Positions 19,501-26,859 of a stretch of 64,000 bases of DNA are shown in pieces (position 1 is the stretch's first letter; each line of letters starts with the position of its first letter). Position numbers and translations under genes: made by a program. Below the pieces are notes generated by a model. It was given only the letters and a program-made list of their open reading frames with translations. It made no database searches and had not been told where the DNA came from. Source of the DNA: Sinobacterium caligoides (GTDB lineage: Bacteria; Pseudomonadota; Gammaproteobacteria; Pseudomonadales; Sinobacteriaceae); contig NZ_RKHR01000003.1 of NCBI RefSeq assembly GCF_003752585.1, positions 310,001 through 374,000 of the forward strand, written 5' to 3'.

Positions 19501-20548
19501 CGGCATAGAATATTTTTACTGCGATAAAGTCAATCGCAATGTCATCACTACCTCCTTGGTCCAACACCACCGCTCTTGCACGAAAGTTATCGGCTGATAA
19601 CTCTTCATTATTCCACTCACGCCCCCATAGCTCCGCACCGCTATCACCGATGCTCGCACTGCCGTCACCAAGACCAGCCAGCCACCCAGTCTGCTTTGCC
19701 TCCGTCCAATGATTACCGCCATCCCAAGAGAGTTCAAAGGCAATGTCAGTCTTTTTCAACCATGAATCACCGTCTACGCGCAGTTTAATACCATTGATAT
19801 GTGCCTTACTATCAAGTAGAAACTCAAAACCTGAGAGGATGACTGCCTCTCCTTTGCTCGCTGTGCTAAAGCTGCCATCCTTGATAAATAGCTGGTGGCT
19901 CTCCACCCAGCCATCATCACTTTGGGTTGCTTTAATCATTGCAGTATTTGCCAACGATATTTTTGCATCAGCCAGTATATTGCTGTTAAGTGCGCCTTCG
20001 AAATCACCATCACTGTCAGCACTGGAAACCTCCAGCTCCCAGTCTCCGGCACTACCCGTCATATTATTGGAGGCAAATACGTCGACAGCGGCTAAATCCG
20101 CTAGACGTTCGATAAAATCACTACCCGGGGCTGCCACCTCGCAACCGTAAAGCCCAATTTCGGCATCATCATTAAACAAGCTGCCCAGCTCTTTGATCAA
20201 CTCGTTGTTGTCCTTGAGAAAGGCTTCATCAATCGTATCTTTGCCCAGCTCAAAGGCCGACGGTTGTCCATGACTCACAATAGCCAGGCTGTCAATTTTC
20301 TGCGCAGTTTCTTTCGACCAGAGCTGCAGTTGATCGATAATAGAGGCTGCGGTATCGGTGCGACTATCAAAAGCCAGCAGATAATCATTATCATGAGCCG
20401 ACGCCTCCAGTAACTGTTGCTCCTCAAGAGTGCTATCGACCAGCAATACATCAACCGTTGCAGAATATAAAAGGCGCTCCTCCATTATTTCAACAACAGG
20501 CAAACCGAGTTTATTTTTGTTTTTGATAAGCTCACCCCCTATTAACAA
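16553..20548 (-). CDS. Giant DUF4347 / cadherin-like / LamG surface-type protein
   Basis: 1331 residues, very acidic, rich in Asp, Gly and Ser. There is no Sec signal peptide. The N-terminus instead has a LEPR-XLL-like motif, MEERLLYSA at 22-30. DUF4347 follows (about 33-205) with SHG at 92-94 and LYGC ending at Cys136, an arrangement like the His/Cys dyad of caspase-fold (clan CD) peptidases. Next come a jelly-roll-like domain (~225-345), cadherin/VCBS-type repeats (~350-560), a LamG/ConA-like domain (~570-780) and more cadherin-type repeats (~790-1090). Near residues 1265-1290 lies a membrane segment with WLLRAVALGSSLMAVLPAW and SHLDPIAVL, then a short acidic tail. It probably acts at the cell surface as an adhesin. 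The genes for two HlyD-type adaptors and an M50 protease lie directly upstream in the same operon. Confidence 0.85.
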   Translation of the reverse strand: MLIGGELIKNKNKLGLPVVEIMEERLLYSATVDVLLVDSTLEEQQLLEASAHDNDYLLAFDSRTDTAASIIDQLQLWSKETAQKIDSLAIVSHGQPSAFELGKDTIDEAFLKDNNELIKELGSLFNDDAEIGLYGCEVAAPGSDFIERLADLAAVDVFASNNMTGSAGDWELEVSSADSDGDFEGALNSNILADAKISLANTAMIKATQSDDGWVESHQLFIKDGSFSTASKGEAVILSGFEFLLDSKAHINGIKLRVDGDSWLKKTDIAFELSWDGGNHWTEAKQTGWLAGLGDGSASIGDSGAELWGREWNNEELSADNFRARAVVLDQGGSDDIAIDFIAVKIFYADQTPPQAVDSQSVIFEDTAQSVYLDAVEADPGDALEAYRIDSLPSHGELFFQGNKVSVGDLIASSAVTAGGLVFTPAEDWVGSTDFTYSAFDGDDYSLTLATHSLSVSPIDDVAVNSMPEHQLVAPGDDVVFSVANGNAITVSDVDSGELLVSLSVDHGELTLATTAGLSFRQGDGEQDSKLVFSGTIEDINAALDGLLFSANGALESALTLTTSSDNTSVIVDFNSGATTAGIGNDLGGGGAQVVPDPADANNTVLQTTSSNDVYLPSDFFDPDRRRYTMAFAVNTTDSGGLTQLTSPYLIGARPAEIGGFGLWLDRSGELNLYENADGKGVWNTDTGVKINDGQWHQIAIANDGDNLVVYVDGIEVARVDSGYKLINSDISLGGKKLLIGSVNGVESFFDNLQVFDQAITAEQARIMSQGIQEGALFSSDTLYITAASKPVASDDSTSVKADKNLHTRVPEALDDDDNLNPFGYQLVSGPDDNAGIGRLIFEADGRFSFYPDGQYDGLSVGETAIVQFSYTASDFDGQLSEVQTITITINGVNDAPVADEASFNSDQNTVVANRVPTAADIDGDDVDYRLVSNVELGELRFSADGSFEFNPGNSFSYLAKGDSKTVVFSYCAVDEYGLQSDIKQVSIVVAGVDDQAWVSGLFAATLELSDIDQLPSISASIGIQDIDAAVEPMFFQTVKNGVFGSFSVQDGQWQYQPKADAVEGMHSGEQVTERFWVTASDGVAREVVITINIIADLVRPVEQPSIEKTLVEDASQKMMVWKPATGIADEGSYDLRSLSGQFDASSQSEELLEQPADAVAPVVNGLDILPLPELKDILSMDGFVEPLAELAGFERGLDDDRVLRVVPEPLNVLLRTVDSERAMAELDSSGFAMEQGILWQGMEKFERELQQRAEEDERYRQGLGAMGLTTMGVMSAWLLRAVALGSSLMAVLPAWSHLDPIAVLNQRRDEATNKNKLDEDEDDVGSLFDK
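18775..18784 (-). repeat. Homopolymeric tract of ten G (coding strand) inside the giant surface gene
   Basis: On the minus strand the coding sequence reads GGA followed by ten G and then CA, encoding Gly-Gly-Gly-Gly at about residues 587-591, just before the LamG-like domain. Tracts of eight or more G in surface-protein genes are prone to slippage. Loss or gain of one base here would truncate the product before LamG and the C-terminal membrane motif. Confidence 0.9.
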
Positions 20549-20595
20549 CCAGCGATAGATATAGTGACTAACTGCAGACCCTTATCAGAAAATAA

Positions 20596-21402
20596 TCAAG
20601 ATCCCTGGAATTTCACATGACACTTCAAACCACTAGGTATTGAAAAGTCATCGTTAACAAGCTCAAGGTGAACACCAAATGTCCCACTTGCAACATCAAT
20701 TCCTCGATCAACCATTACCACCTTGGCATCTCGTTCCACCCCGTTCATAGGCTCCTGAAGGCTTACCGCAGCAGCCTCACCGACGCTGATTTTTGAAAAC
20801 TCTGACACGGGAAGCAACACCTTTACTCGCAGCAAGCTTAGCTGCTCCAACAACATAATCGGCTCATCTTTAACATACTCCCCCTCCGAGCGAATTAACT
20901 TAACAACGACACCGTCAATAGGGCTTACTACTGTCCTGCGCTGGAGCCCCTGGCGTGCTATTGCGAGATCTAACGTCGCCAAATGCTTATTATTTTCCGC
21001 TGTTTTAAGTTGCTGCTCTGAAACTAACACTTCTGTTTTAGCCTCGTCGAAAACAGAAAAAGGTACTGCTTTTTTATTGTACAAGCCTTCAATGCGCGCA
21101 AGGTTACGACGTGCAAACTGCAAGTTCGCCGAAGCGAGAGAAACCGCCTCATTCATTGCCGCCTTTGATTTTCGTAATTCCACTGTCGCCTGTTCAACCC
21201 CTGACTCTAAGCGGGCCAACTCCTGACCTTTTTCTACTCGCTGACTCCTCGCAACACCTATATGCTCAATCAATCCCGTATCATCAAAACTGATCTCTAC
21301 ACGCTTCCATGGCTCGACAAGGCAGTCATAACTATTCTCTGGGCCAGCCAGTAAATTTACAGAGTAAAAAAATAGAAAAACACATAACGCCACTTTCCCC
21401 AT
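20596..21402 (-). CDS. Periplasmic adaptor protein (HlyD/RND membrane-fusion family)
   Basis: I place the start at the ATG at 21402 (product 268 residues): it follows AAGGTAGG by about 10 bases, lies 11 bases after the stop of the M50 gene, and yields a proper signal peptide (MGKVALCVFLFFYSVNLLAG). The frame can be extended 34 codons upstream, but that part overlaps the M50 gene. The mature protein has a split biotinyl-lipoyl-like domain (DDTGLIEHIGVARSQRVEKG and VVSPIDGVVVKLIRSEGEYV) around a helical hairpin at about 75-150, then a beta-barrel. This is the adaptor fold of tripartite pumps. No inner-membrane pump gene is present here, so its partner is likely the M50/HlyD protein. It precedes the giant surface gene by 47 bases. 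Confidence 0.88.
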   Translation of the reverse strand: MGKVALCVFLFFYSVNLLAGPENSYDCLVEPWKRVEISFDDTGLIEHIGVARSQRVEKGQELARLESGVEQATVELRKSKAAMNEAVSLASANLQFARRNLARIEGLYNKKAVPFSVFDEAKTEVLVSEQQLKTAENNKHLATLDLAIARQGLQRRTVVSPIDGVVVKLIRSEGEYVKDEPIMLLEQLSLLRVKVLLPVSEFSKISVGEAAAVSLQEPMNGVERDAKVVMVDRGIDVASGTFGVHLELVNDDFSIPSGLKCHVKFQGS

Positions 21403-21413
21403 ATTCGAAGCAC

Positions 21414-23558
21414 CTACCTTGGCATAACAGAAATAAATAATTGTGAAAACGAGCGCCACAATCGTTGTGCGATGGTCTGTCGCTCTAACTCGATACGCAC
21501 CCACGCCTTACCACCAGGTAAAATATATCTCTCATTAAAAATTTTATCGGGCAAAACAACTTCTACAATAAAGAAATCCGTCATGGCAGTATTCCCTGAT
21601 ACATCGAGCTTATCGTCTACCGCAATATCACCACCATAAGCAGCCCCTAAAGCCCGACTAGGTAAAACCCTGGTGGCATCAGGGAATACCTGAAGCAGCT
21701 TCGCCGTAGATGGCTCTAATGGGCGACTCGCCAGCCTTACAGTAACCCTGCTCTCGCCAGCGGGCAACAAGGTAATATCATCTTGGTTTACAACAGCCCT
21801 TATTATTATTTTTGTCGAATCCGACACGTAACCCAGTATTTCACCTTGACTAACATAACGCCTGCTGGAGAGTTCAGCAAGCGGATTATAATAAAAGCGG
21901 CCTGTTAAATGGCTTGATATTTTTAATGATGCGACCTTCTGCTCCACGTCCTGTTGTCGTTGATGCGCCAAGTTCATCGCATCTAACAAATCTGACGCCT
22001 GCGTTGGCTCCTCAGCCAAACGACTATGGTAGCGCGCTGACGCCTCAAGCAGCTCAGCGTCAGCTAACTTTTCATCGGCCAATAACAGCTGATTAGATAG
22101 AGTAACAAGACCATCACCCTTGCTTACCCATGCGCCATTCCCCACTTCTATACTTGAAATATAGCCAGGAGCATTGCTATATATCTCAGCTTTTTCTGGC
22201 TGCCAAACGACCGCTGGAAACACTTTGCTATAAGGAAGAGGTAAGAAAAAACAAAGTAGAAGTAAAGCCAATGTCACCGCTCCAGCACGTAACGAGCGCG
22301 TGACATGCACACCTTCTTCACCGTAAAGTAAATATTGTAATAATTTTATTATTGGTAATAGTAGTGCCTGTACAAAGAACCATAAACAAACAAACAGCCC
22401 TAGCAACCAATAAAACTTTAGCGCTAAAAAGCAAATTGTTAACATCAGAAACCAGCGATAAAGCTGAGCTAAAACGCCATAGCACAGCAGCCAAACACGT
22501 TCACGAACGTCACCTGTAAAACGTAGAGTGACTTCAGCAAAAAGGTAACGCCGAAACAGATAGCGCCAATAAAGTGTTGAGCGTGTTGCCAAGTTAGGGA
22601 TTTCTATCGCATCGGCCAATAGATAGTAGCCATCAAATCGCATCAGCGGATTAGCGTTAAATAGCAGCGTGGAGAGACTACATAACCAAAAACAGTTGTA
22701 GGCAAGTTGGCTTATTAAGCCTGGCTCGACCAGTAACCAGGTTACTAAAGATATAACAGCGAGGGTCAACTCTGCACCAATACCCGCTGCATCAACGGCC
22801 ATGCGCTGATACTTACTAGAAAAACCGGTTGCCTCACTCGCATCAACATAAGGTACAGGCACCCCATACATCATCATTATGCCCGTTTCTCTCACTACAC
22901 CGCCACCATGGACTACTGCGACACCGTGCGCCAGCTCATGCAGTAGCTTTGTCAATGGATAAAGCAACAGCAACCACAACCAATTCTGCGGCCGTAATAC
23001 TTGATCAATAACGTCGTGGGTCAGGGCAGACCAGTTCTGTAACACCAGGAAAAAGCCGATGACTAACAACAACCCCCAAAGCCAATATAGATGCCGCCGA
23101 AATAACGGTGACAACCAACTATAAAGGTAAGTTAATAGCTTTGACGGATCCCATAATGGCAGGCGAACAGACATTGGGTTTTTTGCAATCCGACGCCAAA
23201 GAGGCAGGTTATGCGGGTTCTCCGCTGGCGTAGTACTTGAAGCCACGATGCCCTGAGCGATAAATTGACTCACTAAAGCCATCAACTCGTGGCGCTGCAA
23301 CGCTCCACCTTCTGCCCGCAACTGTTCTGCGATAAGCGATAACGATCGACTGCCATCACACAATCTCAGTACATTCCAAGCCTGCTCATTCAGGCGCAAT
23401 AGACGCGCGCCTCCCTCACGTCGCAATACGTACCACTGATCGCCACGATAACAACGTCGATCAATACTGACGCCAGCGACCAATCGAGGCGTAAAGCCAC
23501 TCGCCTGCTGCCAGGGGTCCTGGTAGAGGGAGTGCCGGCCAAGCTCTCCTTGTATCAT
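21414..23558 (-). CDS. PqqD-like / M50 site-2-type metalloprotease / HlyD multidomain membrane protein
   Basis: I choose the ATG at 23558 because it overlaps the upstream stop as ATGA; a GTG at 23573 is an alternative. About 714 residues. Residues ~33-105 form a PqqD-like winged helix (LLRLNEQAWNVLRLCDGSRS), a fold that binds leader peptides in RiPP pathways. Several membrane helices follow. HELAH near 207-211 is the zinc motif of M50 intramembrane proteases, and NPLMRFDGYYLLAD supplies the third, Asp ligand. More helices lie at ~345-435, and the C-terminal third is HlyD-like (ISSIEVGNGAWVSKGDG; SQGEILGYV). Similar proteins are annotated as putative peptide zinc metalloproteases. Flanked by two adaptor genes, it probably handles the giant protein encoded downstream in the operon. 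Confidence 0.85.
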   Translation of the reverse strand: MIQGELGRHSLYQDPWQQASGFTPRLVAGVSIDRRCYRGDQWYVLRREGGARLLRLNEQAWNVLRLCDGSRSLSLIAEQLRAEGGALQRHELMALVSQFIAQGIVASSTTPAENPHNLPLWRRIAKNPMSVRLPLWDPSKLLTYLYSWLSPLFRRHLYWLWGLLLVIGFFLVLQNWSALTHDVIDQVLRPQNWLWLLLLYPLTKLLHELAHGVAVVHGGGVVRETGIMMMYGVPVPYVDASEATGFSSKYQRMAVDAAGIGAELTLAVISLVTWLLVEPGLISQLAYNCFWLCSLSTLLFNANPLMRFDGYYLLADAIEIPNLATRSTLYWRYLFRRYLFAEVTLRFTGDVRERVWLLCYGVLAQLYRWFLMLTICFLALKFYWLLGLFVCLWFFVQALLLPIIKLLQYLLYGEEGVHVTRSLRAGAVTLALLLLCFFLPLPYSKVFPAVVWQPEKAEIYSNAPGYISSIEVGNGAWVSKGDGLVTLSNQLLLADEKLADAELLEASARYHSRLAEEPTQASDLLDAMNLAHQRQQDVEQKVASLKISSHLTGRFYYNPLAELSSRRYVSQGEILGYVSDSTKIIIRAVVNQDDITLLPAGESRVTVRLASRPLEPSTAKLLQVFPDATRVLPSRALGAAYGGDIAVDDKLDVSGNTAMTDFFIVEVVLPDKIFNERYILPGGKAWVRIELERQTIAQRLWRSFSQLFISVMPR

Positions 23559-25255
23559 AGCTTCCACCACCACAGCGACAATCGCTCAACAAGCGGTTGT
23601 GATATTCGCCATAACAAACTTCGCTTCCCTACTTTTACTCGAGCAACACCGTGCATCCCGGCAGTTAATTTACTCTTCTGCTCATCATCAACGAGCAGCT
23701 CAGCTTCAGCTACAAAATAAAAACGACCATTTTCTAATACTGCCACGGGCATTACACGCTCTACCGTCAATGGCAGCGCTTGATTTGGCAGACTAGAAAA
23801 CAACACATCACCATGCTGCTCCACTTCCAGCTGAGGCAGATCACGCTCTTGCACTTGCAACTGTAAATCATAAAGATCTGTAACGCCCACCTTGAACAGG
23901 CTTTCACCTCGAGACAACGGTGCACCTAATCGCTGCGATAGATCACCACTTAACACGACACCACTCAAGGGTGAGACGACTTGACTACGTGACAGCTGGT
24001 TTTCCAACAGCTCCAGCTGGGCTGATGCTTGAGCTAGCTGCGCCTTAGCGATATTAAGCTCATCACGCTTACCACTGGCTAGAGCACGGTCATAACTACG
24101 CATATATTGCCGTTGTTTTGCCTGCCAGTTACTTCGCTCTAGCTGTAGATCAGTATCATCAAGTAAAGCCAGCAACTGACCTTTTTCTACCCTATCACCT
24201 GGACGGACTTGCACAGCAGCAAGGTAGCCATCAGTCGCTGCAGTCACAACCCGCTGTTCCCGACTGACCAGCGTACTTGGCGCCGAGATATAATAGTCAG
24301 TTGGACTCAATAATATGGCAACAAACAATAGCCCTAGCGCTAAGGCAGCTATTTTTAGCCAACTAGGCCATCGCCTAATTTTCGTCAGGGCCTTAGGCTT
24401 TGCCTGCTGTCGCCGTAACGTCCAGATCGCCGCCACCAACAATGCTAATTGCTCAAGTAACAACACACGCTCACGATCATCCAGCCCCACCAAAGCCAAT
24501 ACACCCACCAACTTCTTTTGATGAATAAGCGGGATAGTGCAAACTGGTTGATTAACTTGGCTCTGCCACTGCAGATGTAATCGCTCTCCCTGCTCTTCGC
24601 TAGAACTAAAGCAGGTCGTTAGCGATCTCGCTGTCTCTTCAACAGCTTCCAGCATGAATAATCGAGCAACGCTATCGACCTGCTGGCACGACTCAGCAAC
24701 AACAGTATTACGAGAGATGTAATCCTTATCGCAATCCACCAATGCGATGCTGCTGCAGCCAACAACCTCACGCAATGACGATAGCCATTGCTGCCACTCG
24801 CCTTGCTCTCCTGCACTCAACAACGCCTGGCTTAACAACTCTAACAATGTCTTAAAACGATCATCACGCTGTCGATAGCCTCTGCGCTCTTTAGCTAACC
24901 AGGAGAACCAGTCATTCGCCCTCAGCAGTTGCTCGCTGAGCTGTTGAAGTAACGTCATCTGTAGAGTACGTACGCGAAACAAAGCCACGCCAAAACAGCG
25001 CTCATCTATAATAATAGGGCAAACGATGAAACTATCGGAGCTCTCAGTATGATGAAAAGAGACGCTGTCTCCCCTACACTGCTGCCGACCAAAATCAACC
25101 AACGCTTCATCCAAGCACGCCTGCAAAGGCCACTGCGCCACCAATTCACGCTCTGAGCTCTGCGTATCGCCTAACAGCACTGCTGCCATCGTTATCTGGG
25201 GGTGCTGGCGGCACTGGATATCAAGCCAGCCTTGCGTCGTAGGGTCCGAAGTCAT
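23555..25255 (-). CDS. GAF domain-HlyD fusion, membrane-anchored adaptor
   Basis: 566 residues and the first gene of the cluster. Residues ~1-290 are cytosolic and contain one or two GAF-like domains (SSIALVDCDKDYISRNTVV; PVCTIPLIHQKKLVGVLALVG). One membrane helix lies at ~302-322 (IAALALGLLFVAILL). The periplasmic part is a HlyD adaptor: AATDGYLAAVQVRPGDRVEKG, a helical hairpin, then RSQVVSPLSGVVLSGDLSQ. A cytosolic sensor fused to a periplasmic adaptor arm is unusual and would let an internal signal reach the export machinery. Its stop overlaps the start of the M50 gene by ATGA, showing translational coupling. No ABC ATPase or outer-membrane factor gene is adjacent. Confidence 0.85.
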   Translation of the reverse strand: MTSDPTTQGWLDIQCRQHPQITMAAVLLGDTQSSERELVAQWPLQACLDEALVDFGRQQCRGDSVSFHHTESSDSFIVCPIIIDERCFGVALFRVRTLQMTLLQQLSEQLLRANDWFSWLAKERRGYRQRDDRFKTLLELLSQALLSAGEQGEWQQWLSSLREVVGCSSIALVDCDKDYISRNTVVAESCQQVDSVARLFMLEAVEETARSLTTCFSSSEEQGERLHLQWQSQVNQPVCTIPLIHQKKLVGVLALVGLDDRERVLLLEQLALLVAAIWTLRRQQAKPKALTKIRRWPSWLKIAALALGLLFVAILLSPTDYYISAPSTLVSREQRVVTAATDGYLAAVQVRPGDRVEKGQLLALLDDTDLQLERSNWQAKQRQYMRSYDRALASGKRDELNIAKAQLAQASAQLELLENQLSRSQVVSPLSGVVLSGDLSQRLGAPLSRGESLFKVGVTDLYDLQLQVQERDLPQLEVEQHGDVLFSSLPNQALPLTVERVMPVAVLENGRFYFVAEAELLVDDEQKSKLTAGMHGVARVKVGKRSLLWRISQPLVERLSLWWWKL

Positions 25256-25495
25256 CTAACACCGTTATTATTATTCTATGTAAGACAGATGCCTAGCAGC
25301 GCCCTTCAATGTCAGCCAGCTGTCGCTGCAAACATCATATTATGGCACTCAAGTTAGACTAATCACTCTTGATCTACAGCGCAAGCCCTCACTAGGCAAT
25401 CGCTCACCGCATTACCTAGCCCCAAGCAATACGAGCAACTTACAAGCTGTTATAATAAATAAAGACAAGCCACCTGTAATCGCGCGCGAGAATAT

Positions 25496-25777
25496 ATGAT
25501 CCAACTATCCAAAACACTGTTCAAGGTTACCAGCTGTAATGAGTTTATAGCCGAGGTCAACATTGCCGAAAACATTATCGCCAAAGCAGAAGCTCGCAGT
25601 AATAACGATGCGATAAGCTGGCAGTTCGATAGCGCCTTCATTGACACCAAAACGAATAAAGTCAGTGCCATTTTTATCAATGCACAAGCACCTAAGCAAG
25701 ACGAGTTTAACCTTACCTATAGCGCCAAAGCCGCCGACAACTGGCTGATCAGTGAGTTTTGTAGTCTAGACAATTAA
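25496..25777 (+). CDS. Small hypothetical protein, 93 aa
   Basis: An open frame of 93 residues (starting MIQLSKTLFKVTSC), acidic and soluble, with a plausible two-part alpha/beta pattern. I do not recognise it. It occupies the only space between the minus-strand cluster and a tRNA gene, and it reads into a bidirectional hairpin at 25832. The ribosome-binding site is weak (CGCGAGAAT). The amino-acid composition is like neighbouring genes, which favours a real gene. Confidence 0.5.
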   Translation: MIQLSKTLFKVTSCNEFIAEVNIAENIIAKAEARSNNDAISWQFDSAFIDTKTNKVSAIFINAQAPKQDEFNLTYSAKAADNWLISEFCSLDN

Positions 25778-25831
25778 CGCATTGAATAATGCGCTAACAC
25801 CGTAACTAAATGTTGCGGTTAAATTTTTGAC

Positions 25832-25863
25832 AAAAAAAAGCCCGCTCATCTGAGCGGGCTTTT
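25832..25863 (-). terminator. Terminator of tRNA-Glu copy A
   Basis: On the minus strand AAAAGCCCGCTCA, loop GA, TGAGCGGGCTTTT plus further T (eight in all), directly after the tRNA 3' end. The same hairpin follows copies B and C. The plus-strand side also has TTTT, so it may stop transcription of the 93-aa gene too. Confidence 0.93.
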
Positions 25864-25869
25864 AGTATA

Positions 25870-25945
25870 TGGCATCCCGTAGGGGACTCGAACCCCTGTT
25901 ACCGCCGTGAAAGGGCGGTGTCCTAGGCCTCTAGACGAACGGGAC
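25870..25945 (-). tRNA. tRNA-Glu (anticodon UUC), copy A
   Basis: 76 nt with encoded CCA. Reading the minus strand, the acceptor stem is GTCCCGT/ACGGGAT, the anticodon stem CCGCC/GGCGG with loop CTTTCAC, giving UUC, and the T-arm AGGGGTTCGAGTCCCCT. It is very close to the E. coli tRNA-Glu. The acceptor stem has a G1-U72 wobble where E. coli has G-C. The leader GGCATC immediately 5' (at -8 to -3) is complementary to GATGCC at the 3' end. Confidence 0.98.
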
Positions 25946-25986
25946 GCGATGCCTTGCGAGCTTAGAACGCAGTCTAAATTCGCTCT

Positions 25987-26043
25987 GAGGAGGCCAACTC
26001 CTCAAGACGGGGGAGATAATATGCTTCCTGAGATTTATTGCAA
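25987..26043 (-). promoter_or_regulatory. tRNA-Glu copy A promoter and conserved leader hairpin
   Basis: On the minus strand, -35 TTGCAA (26038-26043), 16-bp spacer, -10 TATTAT (26016-26021), then a C-rich discriminator CTCCCCCGTC. The start is expected near 26008. The leader then holds GAGGAG-TTGGC-CTCCTC, a 6-bp hairpin identical in all three tRNA-Glu cassettes. A GC-rich discriminator is typical of stringently controlled stable-RNA promoters. Confidence 0.75.
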
Positions 26044-26070
26044 GCCTTTATTGTCGATTAACTTAATTTT

Positions 26071-26859
26071 TTATCTTGCCACTCGCTGATGACAGATAAC
26101 AACCTCTCCTGCCTTCGTATCTAGCAAAGATATATCAAGCTGATAAGCATCAGCCAAGACAGAGCTCGTTAACACCTCCTTTGTCTCTGCGACCATCAAC
26201 AACCGCCCCTCCACTACCAACGCCAGTCGCTTGCAATAACGTAAAGCCAAGTTTAAATCATGTAATACCACTGCCACTGGCCCAACATCGCGAGCATGAT
26301 TAGCTAAAAGCTGCATAATCTCTAACTGGTGCGCCGGATCCAACGCAGCCACAGGCTCATCAGCCAGGATAATCGCAGGCTCTCCTGCTAAGAGTCGCGC
26401 CAGCATGACCCGCACCTGCTCTCCACCAGAGAGTTGATCAGCAACGCGGTGCCGCAACGCCGTCACATTCGCAGCCTGCATAGCCCATAGCACTGCCTGC
26501 CGATCCTTGTCGCTGAGCCGACTGTGTATCGACTGATGCGGCAGCCTGCCCAAGGTCACTACACGCTCGACCGTTACTGGCCAAGCTACCGGTGCATTCT
26601 GTGCAAGATATCCAAGGTGGCGTGCCCACTCTCTACGACCATACTCAGTAGAAATTCGCCCACCCAGCGTTACCGAACCGTGCGCTGGTTGATTCACCCC
26701 CGCCAGCAATTTCACCAAACTACTCTTACCTGCGCCGTTAGGGCCAATAATGCCAAGCATCTCCCCCTCTTCCAACGCTAGAGAGATACCTTTGACAACA
26801 GCCCCTTCTTGTTGCGGCCAGACCAAGTTCTCGGCCTTCAAGCCTAGCCCGTCTACCAT
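26071..26859 (-). CDS. ABC importer ATP-binding protein (BtuD/FecE/HmuV type)
   Basis: 262 residues. Walker A is GPNGAGKSS near residue 39, the signature is DQLSGGEQVRVMLARLL, and Walker B is AIILADEPVAALDP, with the H-loop in VVLHDLNLAL. This is the ATPase of a family that imports cobalamin, haem or ferric siderophores. It overlaps the FecCD-type permease gene by 7 bases, so coupling is tight, and it is the last gene of a four-gene operon (MFS, binding protein, permease, ATPase). The substrate cannot be fixed from sequence; no cobalamin riboswitch or clear Fur box was found upstream. Confidence 0.9.
   Translation of the reverse strand: MVDGLGLKAENLVWPQQEGAVVKGISLALEEGEMLGIIGPNGAGKSSLVKLLAGVNQPAHGSVTLGGRISTEYGRREWARHLGYLAQNAPVAWPVTVERVVTLGRLPHQSIHSRLSDKDRQAVLWAMQAANVTALRHRVADQLSGGEQVRVMLARLLAGEPAIILADEPVAALDPAHQLEIMQLLANHARDVGPVAVVLHDLNLALRYCKRLALVVEGRLLMVAETKEVLTSSVLADAYQLDISLLDTKAGEVVICHQRVAR

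Noticed and set aside
16663-20150. Several long plus-strand frames opposite the giant surface gene
   Set aside because: Antisense shadows of a repetitive, Asp/Gly/Ser-rich coding sequence; no ribosome sites or family features.
25907-26089. Plus-strand ORFs across the tRNA-Glu genes (also 58744-59022) that start with the same peptide
   Set aside because: They are antisense readings of the duplicated tRNA and leader sequence, not genes.
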